A stretch of DNA of 14,160 bases from Cesiribacter sp. (GTDB taxonomy: Bacteria; Bacteroidota; Bacteroidia; Cytophagales; Cyclobacteriaceae): contig JASLAE010000443.1 of the NCBI GenBank assembly GCA_030147305.1, forward strand, positions 1-14,160, written 5' to 3'. Below, one piece after another: positions 1 to 8,389 of this stretch (positions are counted from its first letter, which is position 1; each line of letters starts with the position of its first letter). Under the pieces are notes generated by a model. That model had not been told where the DNA came from. It did no database searches and saw only the letters and a list, made by a program, of their open reading frames with translations. The position numbers were made by a program, and so were the translations under genes.

Positions 1-611
1 TTTTCATAAAGTTTGAAAGGTACTGCCCAGTCAAACTTAAAGGAGGAATTCTGGGGTAGGTCTTCAAAAACACCACTGATGACGTATTCCTGTTCATTGT
101 CCATTTTCAGGTTTTTCCCATAGGCCTCATGGGCATTTTTGAAAAACTTCTCGGCCATTTTTCTGGAGATGATGATGGCATTGAGTTGACTGAATGGCTT
201 TGCAGGATCTCCCTGAATAAAAGGAAAATCAAAAATTTTGAAAAAGCTCGAATCCATATGAACCCCTTGTTCAAAAATTGATTTATCGCCCAGTGAAAAG
301 AGCTTTCTGGCACCCCAGTCGGTTCTGGCGGTCAGGCTAATACCGGGTATTTCTGCCTGCATGCCGCCTGCCAGCGGGCCTGGCGAAGTAGGAAATGTAA
401 AGGTGGTGCCATCATAGGTCTGATGGGCCATTACCCTGTAAATGCGATCAAGATCTTTATGATGATGGTTAAAGGTTAGTTCATCCTCTACCCATAAGAA
501 AATAAGCGCTGCAGAGGCAATGCCTACTGCCAGGCCGGCTATGTTCAAAAATCCATAGGATTTGTTGTGCCAGAGATTCCTGAGGGCTGTTTTAAAATAA
601 TTTTGTAGCAT
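1..611 (-). CDS. MacB/FtsX-type ABC transporter permease, N-terminal part (runs off left edge)
   Basis: This is an open frame of 203 codons without a stop, cut by the left edge of the window. The start is the ATG at 611, chosen because the leader MLQNYFKTALRNLWHNK matches the leaders of the neighbouring permeases. TM1 covers about residues 20-41. A MacB_PCD-type periplasmic domain begins after it, with family landmarks DRIYRV (55-60), MDSSFFKIFDFPFIQGDPA (119-137) and VISGVFEDLPQNS (177-189). By analogy with its neighbours, about 590 residues (the FtsX helices and second periplasmic domain) lie outside the window. The start is only 10 bp after the stop of the preceding permease, so the two are almost certainly co-transcribed and may be translationally coupled. 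The expected role is the inner-membrane subunit of a type VII ABC transporter. Substrate unknown. Confidence 0.93.
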   Translation of the reverse strand, partial: MLQNYFKTALRNLWHNKSYGFLNIAGLAVGIASAALIFLWVEDELTFNHHHKDLDRIYRVMAHQTYDGTTFTFPTSPGPLAGGMQAEIPGISLTARTDWGARKLFSLGDKSIFEQGVHMDSSFFKIFDFPFIQGDPAKPFSQLNAIIISRKMAEKFFKNAHEAYGKNLKMDNEQEYVISGVFEDLPQNSSFKFDWAVPFKLYE

Positions 612-621
612 AACGAAGACG

Positions 622-3006
622 TTACTCAGTTCTCAAATTCTTCACAGGATTAGCTGTTGCGGCCTTAAAGGCCTGGTAACCAATAGTTATAAAAGCTACA
701 ATGCCTGCCAGAACAGCTGCCGCTATAAATAACCACCAGGGTAAGTCAATACGATAGGCAAAACCTTCCAGCCATTGGTGCATACCCCACCAGGCCAGGG
801 GCCACGCCACCAGGTTGGCAATTAAAACAAGCTTCAGGAAATCTTTGGAGAGAATGGTTACGATGCTGGTGACAGAAGCACCCAGTAGCTTGCGAATACC
901 TATTTCCTTGGTGCGTTGTTCTGTGGTGAAAGTAGCCAGGCCAAACAGACCCATGCAGGAAATGACAATGGCAAATCCGGCAAAAATACTCATGACTTTG
1001 CCGGATCTTATCTCTGCTTTATAGGTTTGCGTAAAGGCATCATCTAAAAATGAAAACTCAAAAGGCCTGTCGGAGAAGATCTCCTGCCACTGCTGTTCAA
1101 TGCCGGCAATTTGTCCCTTAAGGTTGCCGGGCTGCAATTTTACGGCCATTTGGCTGCCCACTGCGGGATCCATCACAATCAGCAGTGGGGCGATGGTACT
1201 CTTCAGATTTACCTGATGGTAATCTTTCACGACACCTACGACCGGTCCTCTTAGCGGCACCTCTTTATAACCACCTTCAGGACTATATTCATAACTGTAA
1301 TAACCGATTTGCCTGCCTTCAATTTCTTTCCATTGCAGATACTGCATAGCCGCTTCATTGATCATATAAACCGGACCCCGCTTGTGCTCATCTATCCGGA
1401 AATTTCTTCCTGCCGCCAGTTCAATATTGAATGTGGTCAGAAAATCTTCATCTACAAACAGCTGCTGAATGCCGGCATCTTTGCTGCCTGCCGGCAGGTA
1501 ATCAACCACCAGTTTATTAAACCAGCTGCCACTTCCCGGCAATGAGCTGCTCAGGCTTACCTGCTGTACACCTGCCATATTTTCCAGCTTTTGTTTCAGC
1601 AGCAGCCGTTGTTCCGGTGTAGTTTTACCAGGGAAAGCGATGGTAAGGATTTGTTCCTGCTGGTACCCCAGTTCTTTATTCTGCATGTAGTGGAGCTGCT
1701 GCAAAACAATAAAGGTAGCCACCAGTATGGTAATGGATACTGCAAATTGCCCAACGACCAGCACCTTCCGGAAAGCAGCACCACTATAGCGGCCATAGAT
1801 TTTATTTTTCAGGCTATCAACCGGATTAAATGCAGACAATGTCAAAGAAGGATAACTGCCAGTGAGCAGGCAAAGCATTAGTAAACCGCCCAGGGCAAGT
1901 GCAGCGTTTGGTGCATTAAAAAGAGGCTCCAGGCTTAAGTTTGTTTCTGCCAACCTGTTAAAATAAGGTAAGAGCAATAAAGCAATTGCCAAACTTAACC
2001 AGGCTGCGAGCATAATATTCACAAAAGACTCGCTAAGAAACTGCCAGAATAATTGTGCCCTGGAAGCGCCAATCGTCTTACGTACCCCAACTTCTTTTGC
2101 ACGCATACTTGCCCGTGCAGTGGCCAGGTTAATGTAGTTGAAACAGGCCAGCACCAGCACAAACAAAGCAATGGCAGAAAAAAGGTAAACTTTATCAATG
2201 GCTTTGTTTGCCTTAACCCGGCCATCCAGCGTATGGTAGAGATAAATATCCTGCAGGGGAATCAGGCCAAGCTGCCATGCACCTGCATTCTGATCATTTG
2301 ATTTAGCTTTGATGGCAGCTAGCTGCGCAGCGATACCTGCGGGTACCGTACCTTCTGATAAAAGCAGATAGGTAAGTGACCTGTTGTCCCAGAAACCATC
2401 CAGCCCCTCTCCCAACAACTCTTCCGCATGTTCAAAAGCGCATAAAAAGTCAATCTTCAGGTGGGCATTATCGGGCAGTTCTTTCAAAATGCCTGTAATC
2501 TGCAGGTCCCGTTTATTATCAAAGCGTATTGTCTGGCCTATTGGGTCCTGGCCGGGAAAGTATTTGGATGCAATATGCGCTGAAATTAATACGCCATAGG
2601 GAGTTGTTAATGCACCTTTGGGTTGCCCGGCTACCAGCGGCAGCGTGAGCACTTCAAACACCGAAGTATCAGCAAAGTAAAAGTAGTCTTCATGGTACAC
2701 TTCGTCTTGTGTAGCAAGCAGGGCTTTGGTTGGGGCCAGCCGAGCGGTTTTTTCTATCTGGCTTATGTTTGCTGCCAAGAGGGGGGCAAAGCCGCTGCCG
2801 GAGCCAGCGTTATTCTCAAATTGTTGAAAAAGCACAACACGATCCCCTTTTTCATGGAAAGCATCAAACTGAAGCTCATGCCTTGTCCACAAACCAATCA
2901 GCAGGCAGATGGCAAGGCCCAGCGCCAGGCCCACAATATTGATGAAGGCAACCACCCTGTTTTTCCCTAAATTTCTAAGGGCCATTTTGAAATAATTCCG
3001 GATCAT
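622..3006 (-). CDS. MacB/FtsX-type ABC transporter permease, complete (794 aa)
   Basis: This is an inner-membrane permease without an ATPase domain. Eight hydrophobic segments are visible: TM1 ~20-40, TM2 ~273-298, TM3 ~322-347, TM4 ~368-391, TM5 ~414-436, TM6 ~671-694, TM7 ~721-742 and TM8 ~756-779. Periplasmic MacB_PCD-like domains occupy ~41-272 and ~437-670. The two FtsX cores carry the cytoplasmic helices KEVGVRKTIGASRAQL (304-319) and EQRTKEIGIRKLLGAS (696-711), which in this family contact the ATPase. The tail is NPVKNLRTE. The start MIRNYFKMALRNLGKNR matches the family leader, and no Shine-Dalgarno sequence precedes it. It lies 42 bp after the permease at 3049-5484 and 10 bp before the next one, so it is the middle gene of a three-permease operon. 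Family knowledge allows export of lipids, lipoproteins, peptides or drugs, or mechanotransmission. Nothing here selects among these. Confidence 0.96.
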   Translation of the reverse strand: MIRNYFKMALRNLGKNRVVAFINIVGLALGLAICLLIGLWTRHELQFDAFHEKGDRVVLFQQFENNAGSGSGFAPLLAANISQIEKTARLAPTKALLATQDEVYHEDYFYFADTSVFEVLTLPLVAGQPKGALTTPYGVLISAHIASKYFPGQDPIGQTIRFDNKRDLQITGILKELPDNAHLKIDFLCAFEHAEELLGEGLDGFWDNRSLTYLLLSEGTVPAGIAAQLAAIKAKSNDQNAGAWQLGLIPLQDIYLYHTLDGRVKANKAIDKVYLFSAIALFVLVLACFNYINLATARASMRAKEVGVRKTIGASRAQLFWQFLSESFVNIMLAAWLSLAIALLLLPYFNRLAETNLSLEPLFNAPNAALALGGLLMLCLLTGSYPSLTLSAFNPVDSLKNKIYGRYSGAAFRKVLVVGQFAVSITILVATFIVLQQLHYMQNKELGYQQEQILTIAFPGKTTPEQRLLLKQKLENMAGVQQVSLSSSLPGSGSWFNKLVVDYLPAGSKDAGIQQLFVDEDFLTTFNIELAAGRNFRIDEHKRGPVYMINEAAMQYLQWKEIEGRQIGYYSYEYSPEGGYKEVPLRGPVVGVVKDYHQVNLKSTIAPLLIVMDPAVGSQMAVKLQPGNLKGQIAGIEQQWQEIFSDRPFEFSFLDDAFTQTYKAEIRSGKVMSIFAGFAIVISCMGLFGLATFTTEQRTKEIGIRKLLGASVTSIVTILSKDFLKLVLIANLVAWPLAWWGMHQWLEGFAYRIDLPWWLFIAAAVLAGIVAFITIGYQAFKAATANPVKNLRTE

Positions 3007-3048
3007 GCCACTACTGGTTGAGGGTTAGACAATGAGCGTCAGCAGTAT

Positions 3049-5484
3049 TTATTCAGTCCTTAAATTTTTAATAGGGTTGGCGGTTGCAGCCTTAAGGGCC
3101 TGGTAACCCACAGTAAGCAAAGCCACCAGGGCCGATGCTACTCCAGCCAGCAGGAATACCCAGAGGGTTATATCGATGCGGTAAGCGAAATCCTGTAACC
3201 ATTTGTGCATGGCCAGCCATGCAATCGGAAAGGCAATGACAGCAGCTACCAGCACCAGCTTCAGAAATTCTTTAGACAAAAGGGCCACGATATCAGATAC
3301 ATCGGCGCCTAAAACTTTCCGGATGCCGATTTCCCTGGTGCGTTGCTCAGCTGTAAAAGTAGCCAGGCCAAACAAGCCCATGCAGGCTACAAAAATGGTT
3401 AGCCCTGAGAATATACCCAGTATTAGCCCCATCTTCTGTTCCGACTGATAAGCCTGGTAATACCTTTCATCTAAAAAGGAATACTCAAAGGGTTCTCCGC
3501 CAGATAAATCAGACCATTTTTGTTTCAGTGCGGCAAGTAAGCTGCCTGCATTCTCCGTTTTAATCTTAGTAATCACAGCACCTTCTGCCTTGCCCAATAC
3601 CATCACCAGTGGTGATATGCGATCATGCAGGGATCTGAAATGGAAGTCTTTTACCACGCCAATAACCCGGAAGGTAAACTTCTCTCCACTGTTGCTTGAA
3701 GTGGTGAGCGTTTGCCCAAGGGCTGCTTTTTTCCAGCCAAATGCTTTTGCCGCAGTTTCATTCAGGATAATACCCGTGGAATCTTCTCCATATACGGCAG
3801 AAAAATTACGGCCTGCAACCAGTTCAATACCTAGTGTAGGTATGTACTGATCATCTATTTCGTAGCGCAGGGTCTTTACCTGTTGTGAAACATCGTTATC
3901 AGGATAAAGAAAGAAATTGTTATTGTTTGAGGGGCCGGCCGGCAGATACCCAGAGGTACTTACACTTACCACCCGCGGATCCTGGAGCAGTTGCTGCCGG
4001 AAAACCTCCACATTTTGACCCAGCTGCCCAGCGTCGGGCAACACCAGTACCTGGTCTTTTTCAAAACCCAGCTCTTTATTTTGAATGTATTGTAGCTGCT
4101 GGTATACCACTATGGTGCCAATGATCAGGCCTATAGAAATACAGAACTGAAAAATTACCAGTCCACTGCGTAAGCTCAGGAATCTTTTGCCTTTGCCTCC
4201 TGCTGAAGAAGCAACAGACCCTTTCAGTACCGCAATGGGTTTAAAAGAGGACAGGAAGAATGCGGGATAGCTCCCTGCCAGCACACCAACAAACAAACCA
4301 AACAGTATGAGCCCTGGTAGCAGCCATAATTGCTCCTGCCACGGAAGGCTTAGACTCTTGCCAGACAGATTATTAAATAAAGGCAGTGCAGCCTTTACCA
4401 ACACCAGGGCAAGCAGGAGCGCAAACAGGGATAATAAAACAGATTCCAGCAGGAACTGCCCAACCAATTGTCCCTGACCTGAGCCTAGTACTTTTCTAAC
4501 CCCAACTTCCTTTGCTCTTTTGCTGGCACCTGCCGTAGACAGATTCATAAAATTAATACAGGCGATCAGCAGCATAAAAAGGGCAATGGCACCAAAGATA
4601 TAAACATAACGTACGTCTCCCCCGGGCTCCATGCCACTCATCAGCTTAGAATGCAGATGGATGGAAACGAGCGGTTCCAGAAAAAGACCAATATCATTAC
4701 CCGCCTGCCTGAACTGAGCCAGGCTGATCCCCATGGCATTCTGCAGCTGCGGACCCATGTATTTTTCGACTATCTGGGGTAACTTGGCTTCCAGTTTTTT
4801 ATAGTCATACCCATGGGTCAATACCAGGTAAGTATAAAATTCCGATACCATCCAGGATGGATTATTGGCTTCGGGAAAAGTTGCCATGGAAGCCAGCATG
4901 TCGGACCGAAAATGAGCGTTCCCGGGCATGTCTGCCATTACGCCGCGCACTGTGAAGCTTTCTTTCCAGTCATTGAAGTAAATGACTTTACCCATAGGGT
5001 CCTGATCGCCAAAATACATCTGAGCGGTAGCTTGTGATATGACCAGGGTATTGGGGAGAGTTAAGGCAGTGGCAGGATCGCCCTGCAAAAACGGCAGTGT
5101 GAAAACATCAAAAAAGTTGGCATCTACAAAGGCAAAGCTGTTTTTCCTGAAGGTATTTTCGCCTATAGAAGTCTTGGGCATACCCATGAGCCGGATGCGG
5201 GTAGCCTGTTCCACTTCAGGAAATTCTGCCTTTAGGGCTTGTGCTACCGGAGGCATCACGTGGGCTTCATTCATTTGTTCACCCTGCACAGAACCCCTGA
5301 ATATCACACGCACAATCCTGTCGGCCTTTTGGTTAAACCGATCGTAGCTAAGCTCGTCTACCACGAAAAGCATGATCACCAGGCAGGTTGCAATGCCAAG
5401 GGCAAGGCCCATCATATTGATGGTGGAGAAGGCTTTATTCCGCCATAAATTTCTGACTGCTATTTTGAGATAGATCTTTAGCAT
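3049..5484 (-). CDS. MacB/FtsX-type ABC transporter permease, complete (811 aa)
   Basis: This is the first gene of the leftward three-permease run. Predicted membrane segments are TM1 ~20-41, TM2 ~293-317, TM3 ~343-368, TM4 ~388-411, TM5 ~440-461, TM6 ~685-709, TM7 ~737-759 and TM8 ~772-797. Two periplasmic domains (~42-292 and ~462-684) separate the FtsX cores. The conserved cytoplasmic helices are KEVGVRKVLGSGQGQL (325-340) and EQRTREIGIRKVLGAD (713-728). Other family landmarks are YIQNKELGFEKDQVL (466-480), DFHFRSL (613-619), FAYRID (766-771) and the tail NPIKNLRTE. It is slightly longer than its neighbours, mainly because of a larger first periplasmic domain and a Gly/Ser/Lys-rich linker at 424-433 before TM5. 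The 232 bp upstream could hold its promoter, but I found no convincing Bacteroidota -33/-7 pair. No ATPase domain is present. Confidence 0.96.
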   Translation of the reverse strand: MLKIYLKIAVRNLWRNKAFSTINMMGLALGIATCLVIMLFVVDELSYDRFNQKADRIVRVIFRGSVQGEQMNEAHVMPPVAQALKAEFPEVEQATRIRLMGMPKTSIGENTFRKNSFAFVDANFFDVFTLPFLQGDPATALTLPNTLVISQATAQMYFGDQDPMGKVIYFNDWKESFTVRGVMADMPGNAHFRSDMLASMATFPEANNPSWMVSEFYTYLVLTHGYDYKKLEAKLPQIVEKYMGPQLQNAMGISLAQFRQAGNDIGLFLEPLVSIHLHSKLMSGMEPGGDVRYVYIFGAIALFMLLIACINFMNLSTAGASKRAKEVGVRKVLGSGQGQLVGQFLLESVLLSLFALLLALVLVKAALPLFNNLSGKSLSLPWQEQLWLLPGLILFGLFVGVLAGSYPAFFLSSFKPIAVLKGSVASSAGGKGKRFLSLRSGLVIFQFCISIGLIIGTIVVYQQLQYIQNKELGFEKDQVLVLPDAGQLGQNVEVFRQQLLQDPRVVSVSTSGYLPAGPSNNNNFFLYPDNDVSQQVKTLRYEIDDQYIPTLGIELVAGRNFSAVYGEDSTGIILNETAAKAFGWKKAALGQTLTTSSNSGEKFTFRVIGVVKDFHFRSLHDRISPLVMVLGKAEGAVITKIKTENAGSLLAALKQKWSDLSGGEPFEYSFLDERYYQAYQSEQKMGLILGIFSGLTIFVACMGLFGLATFTAEQRTREIGIRKVLGADVSDIVALLSKEFLKLVLVAAVIAFPIAWLAMHKWLQDFAYRIDITLWVFLLAGVASALVALLTVGYQALKAATANPIKNLRTE

Positions 5485-5567
5485 AAAATCAGGTTTAGGA
5501 AATTTTTATCTATAGTACAGTAATGGAGCTACTTAGCTATTGCCATACTGGCATTGCAAAAATGCTT

Positions 5568-5720
5568 TTACCGGAACAAACCAAATAAATTTGGTACAGC
5601 TAATACCGTAAGTGACAGGCTTTCTATGTCTGTCTTAGGTCTATTCTGTTCACCATATGAGGCTAAAAAAGTTTTAAGCAGATTATCCTTATAGCTATCA
5701 GCTACTTTATCAAAAATCAC
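5568..5720 (-). CDS. Possible small ORF (50 aa) overlapping the upstream permease stop
   Basis: A reading frame from a GTG at 5720 to a TAA at 5568 fills most of the gap between two permeases. Its GTG overlaps the TGA of the 5717-8101 permease as GTGA, a classical translational-coupling arrangement. The 50 residues have a polar N-terminal half rich in Lys, Asp and Tyr and a hydrophobic end, TVLAVPNLFGLFR. I do not recognise it. Fifty codons without a stop in AT-rich DNA is only modest evidence, GTG starts are uncommon in Bacteroidota, and no ATG is in frame. It could instead be the eroded 3' end of a lost gene or simply chance. Confidence 0.25.
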   Translation of the reverse strand: MIFDKVADSYKDNLLKTFLASYGEQNRPKTDIESLSLTVLAVPNLFGLFR

Positions 5721-8101
5721 TCGCTTTTCAGGTTATCTACAGGATTGGCCTGGGCTGCTTTCAGGGTTTGTGAAAGGATTGTTGTTAATCCTATCACTAC
5801 CACAATCAAAAGGCTTACCAATACCTCTACAAATCCTATTTCTATTCTGTAATGCTGAAGGCTCAGCATTGCTTTATCTAGCAGCAGGTAGGTGGCAGGT
5901 ATAGCAATTAAACTGGCTATCGCCATCAACTTGATATAGTCTTTTGATAGTAATATAACAAGGCTTTGGGAGGATGCACCCAGCACTTTTCTAATGCTTA
6001 CTTCCTTAAGCCTGTTTTTAATGGTAAAGACAACCGTACCCAGTAACCCAAGACAAGCCACTGTTATAGCCAGGAGGCCCAAAAAACCCCAAAGTTTCAT
6101 AATTTGCACATAATCACCATAAGCGTCACTTATCTGGTCGCTATAAAATTGTGCTCTAAATTCATCTGAACCCGCAATACTTTTCCATATAGCTTCCATT
6201 CCTGAAAGATCTTTAAAGGCATCCCGGGAGGTTACCTGTACATTTGCATACTCAAATTGATCAGGGTCATGTTTAAAAAAGAATTTCCCGATGGGTTCCC
6301 TAAGGTCTGTGTAATGGAAGTTTTTGATTACCCCACTTATTATAGCTTCTTTGCCGTCTGAAAACAATACGCTTTTACCAATTGCCTTAAAGGGTTCTGA
6401 AATGTTTAATTCCTTAATAAATTCTTCATTGATGATAATGTTAGACTTATCTTTTGCCGCATTGCTATCAAAATTTTCCCCTGCTAAAAGGGTTAATTTT
6501 AGATTTGGAATAAAATTTTCGTCAATTGATACGTAATAAGCACCAATCGAATCCGATCCTTCAGCCTTTTTGAAATATGCAGCATATGTATCTCCCGTTC
6601 CTAATAAGTGAGAGGACATAGATACGCCCTTTACCGCTGACAGCTTGCTATATTCACTCTTCACTAACTGTGGGGCTACGTTTTGTATATCTATGGTGAG
6701 GATATTCTCCTGCTCAAACCCCAAATCATATTTTACATTGTAGCGATACTGTTGAAAAATCACCACCACGCCCATGATAAAGCCAATGGATAGGACAAAC
6801 TGAGTCGCTATTATAATTTTCTGCAGCGGAAAGCTACTTTTACCTGTTTTTGGAGGTTTTGCTTTTAATGCAACAACAGGTGAAATTTTTGAAAAATACA
6901 GAGCAGGGATAACGCCTGCGGCAAAACCGACAAATAGGGCGAATAGTATATAATAAATAACAGTTTGAAAGTTGGGCGTTAAATCCATTATACTTTCAGA
7001 TTCCATAATACTGAGAGCTTCATTGCGTATTATTTGGAAGATAAAAAAGGATAATACCGAAGCCAGTAACATCATAATTGTTGTTTCAGTTATAAACTGG
7101 AAGAATATCTGCTTCTTAGAACCTCCCATCACCTTTCTTACCCCTATTTCCTTCATACGATTTAATGATTGTGCAATCGATAAAGTTATGTAATTGGAGC
7201 AAGCCGGTATAAGGATGATGGAGGTTAACAAGCCAATTAAAAAAAGGCCAAAGTAACTCCATCTAGGGCCTATCGTATTCAAGAGTTCACGTCCTGGTAT
7301 GATATCGGTGAGTGGTTGGAGTTCAAATGACGTTGGAAAATCCTTATGATGGATAAATTTATCTTTGGCAATGCTGTTTAAATAATTTTCAATTGTTGCT
7401 GGTTTCGTTGTTTTTGGTAACAGCACGTAAATGTAAGAGCTCTCGAATTTCTCCCATTTCTCATCACCATCCGAAAAAAAAGCCCCCGCTTTTAGTGTCA
7501 GTGTTTCATAGGAGGCTAGTGCTTCAAAGTGCATATGTGAATTTTTAGGAATGTCTTTCATAATTCCTGTGACCACATACCCTCCATAGGGCTCAATCTT
7601 AATAATTTCTCCCATAGGTTCTTTGCTACCAAAAAATTTGGTGGCCAGAGTTTCAGAAATTACGATCGTATTTGGCCTGGTAAGGGCAGAAGCAGCATTG
7701 CCTTTAATCAACGGGAAGCTAAACGTTTGTAAAAATTCAGGATCAACAAAATATCCGTATGTGTATAATTCCTTGTTGAGATAAGAGGCATTTCCTCTCA
7801 ATGCACTCTGTACAGGTATTACCCTTTCTATGCCAGAAACTTCTTCTTTTAATTTTGAAATTAAGTCAACGGGTGCTGTCGCAAATTCAGGATTCTCTAT
7901 TTTATCATGTACCTGGGTAATTATTCTGTATATCTGGTCTTTATTCGCATGGAAATCATCATAAGTATAGATGAATGCAACCATGGTAATGAACAAGAGG
8001 CTCAGCGACATGCCCAGGGCTAAACAAAAAATGTTTATAAGGGTAAAAAACTTGTTTTTAGCCAGGTGCCTGGTAGCGATTATAAAATAATTCCTAAGCA
8101 T
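5717..8101 (-). CDS. Divergent MacB/FtsX-type ABC transporter permease, complete (794 aa)
   Basis: The architecture matches its neighbours but the sequence is clearly more distant. Predicted segments are TM1 ~20-45, TM2 ~282-308, TM3 ~332-357, TM4 ~379-403, TM5 ~428-450, TM6 ~667-692, TM7 ~718-741 and TM8 ~756-779. Periplasmic domains lie at ~46-281 and ~451-666. The coupling helices are KEIGVRKVMGGSKKQI (317-332) and KEVSIRKVLGASSQSL (699-714). The segment usually reading TAEQRTKEIG is TIKNRLKEVS, FAYRID is replaced by HYRIEI, and the tail is NPVDNLKSE rather than NPVKNLRTE. Hand counts of two 60-base lines inside it gave 23 and 21 G+C, against 30, 30 and 34 in lines from three other permease regions, although base composition varies within those too. 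It is separated from neighbours by 288 bp upstream and 232 bp downstream, so it is probably its own transcription unit. Substrate unknown. Confidence 0.95.
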   Translation of the reverse strand: MLRNYFIIATRHLAKNKFFTLINIFCLALGMSLSLLFITMVAFIYTYDDFHANKDQIYRIITQVHDKIENPEFATAPVDLISKLKEEVSGIERVIPVQSALRGNASYLNKELYTYGYFVDPEFLQTFSFPLIKGNAASALTRPNTIVISETLATKFFGSKEPMGEIIKIEPYGGYVVTGIMKDIPKNSHMHFEALASYETLTLKAGAFFSDGDEKWEKFESSYIYVLLPKTTKPATIENYLNSIAKDKFIHHKDFPTSFELQPLTDIIPGRELLNTIGPRWSYFGLFLIGLLTSIILIPACSNYITLSIAQSLNRMKEIGVRKVMGGSKKQIFFQFITETTIMMLLASVLSFFIFQIIRNEALSIMESESIMDLTPNFQTVIYYILFALFVGFAAGVIPALYFSKISPVVALKAKPPKTGKSSFPLQKIIIATQFVLSIGFIMGVVVIFQQYRYNVKYDLGFEQENILTIDIQNVAPQLVKSEYSKLSAVKGVSMSSHLLGTGDTYAAYFKKAEGSDSIGAYYVSIDENFIPNLKLTLLAGENFDSNAAKDKSNIIINEEFIKELNISEPFKAIGKSVLFSDGKEAIISGVIKNFHYTDLREPIGKFFFKHDPDQFEYANVQVTSRDAFKDLSGMEAIWKSIAGSDEFRAQFYSDQISDAYGDYVQIMKLWGFLGLLAITVACLGLLGTVVFTIKNRLKEVSIRKVLGASSQSLVILLSKDYIKLMAIASLIAIPATYLLLDKAMLSLQHYRIEIGFVEVLVSLLIVVVIGLTTILSQTLKAAQANPVDNLKSE

Positions 8102-8258
8102 AGTAAGATAAAATTATTCATAGAGCAAAATTGTGCGAATCTTTCAGCCTCCGTATGTCAACACTATAAGCATACAGGCGTTATTTGATCTGCTTAGCCT
8201 GTCATTGCTTTCCTATATGTTTGTTGCAGCTGCTCTCCATTTTCTCTTTCCCCCTACC

Positions 8259-8278
8259 GCTGGTTAAACATAACCGGC
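8259..8278. other. Small hairpin in the 288-bp gap between DUF4097 gene and divergent permease
   Basis: GCTGGTTA and TAACCGGC pair across a four-base loop, giving eight base pairs with one mismatch. It lies 111 bp past the stop of the gene at 8390-9334. The minus-strand RNA has a purine-rich stretch after the stem instead of a U-tract, so it is not a standard intrinsic terminator. It could be part of a factor-dependent end or chance. The rest of this gap (8102-8389) shows no ORF or convincing promoter. Confidence 0.25.
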
Positions 8279-8389
8279 AACCCAATGCAGAAGTATACAA
8301 GAGCTTTTTCTAGCACAACCTTTTGCTTGTATCGCATAGCGCTATCACCTATTTTTAGCAAGTGCCTGTCATGGGTTCAATGCTGTAGG

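Noticed and set aside
2623..2970. Plus-strand open frame of 115 codons
   Set aside because: It lies wholly antisense to the N-terminal part of a clearly coding permease and its translation has no family features.
5541..5565. Two overlapping short hairpins (TGCCA/TGGCA and GCATT/AATGC) before the three-permease operon
   Set aside because: Stems are only 5 bp, and the T-run lies on the plus-strand side where no gene would use it.
8156..8161. TTGACA on the minus strand upstream of the divergent permease
   Set aside because: No TATAAT-like -10 lies 17 bp downstream, and the nearby CAATTTTG has neither the full TAnnTTTG match nor correct spacing for a Bacteroidota promoter.
8336..8345. 10-bp palindrome ATAGCGCTAT
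   Set aside because: It is too short to be significant and is not followed by a T-run.
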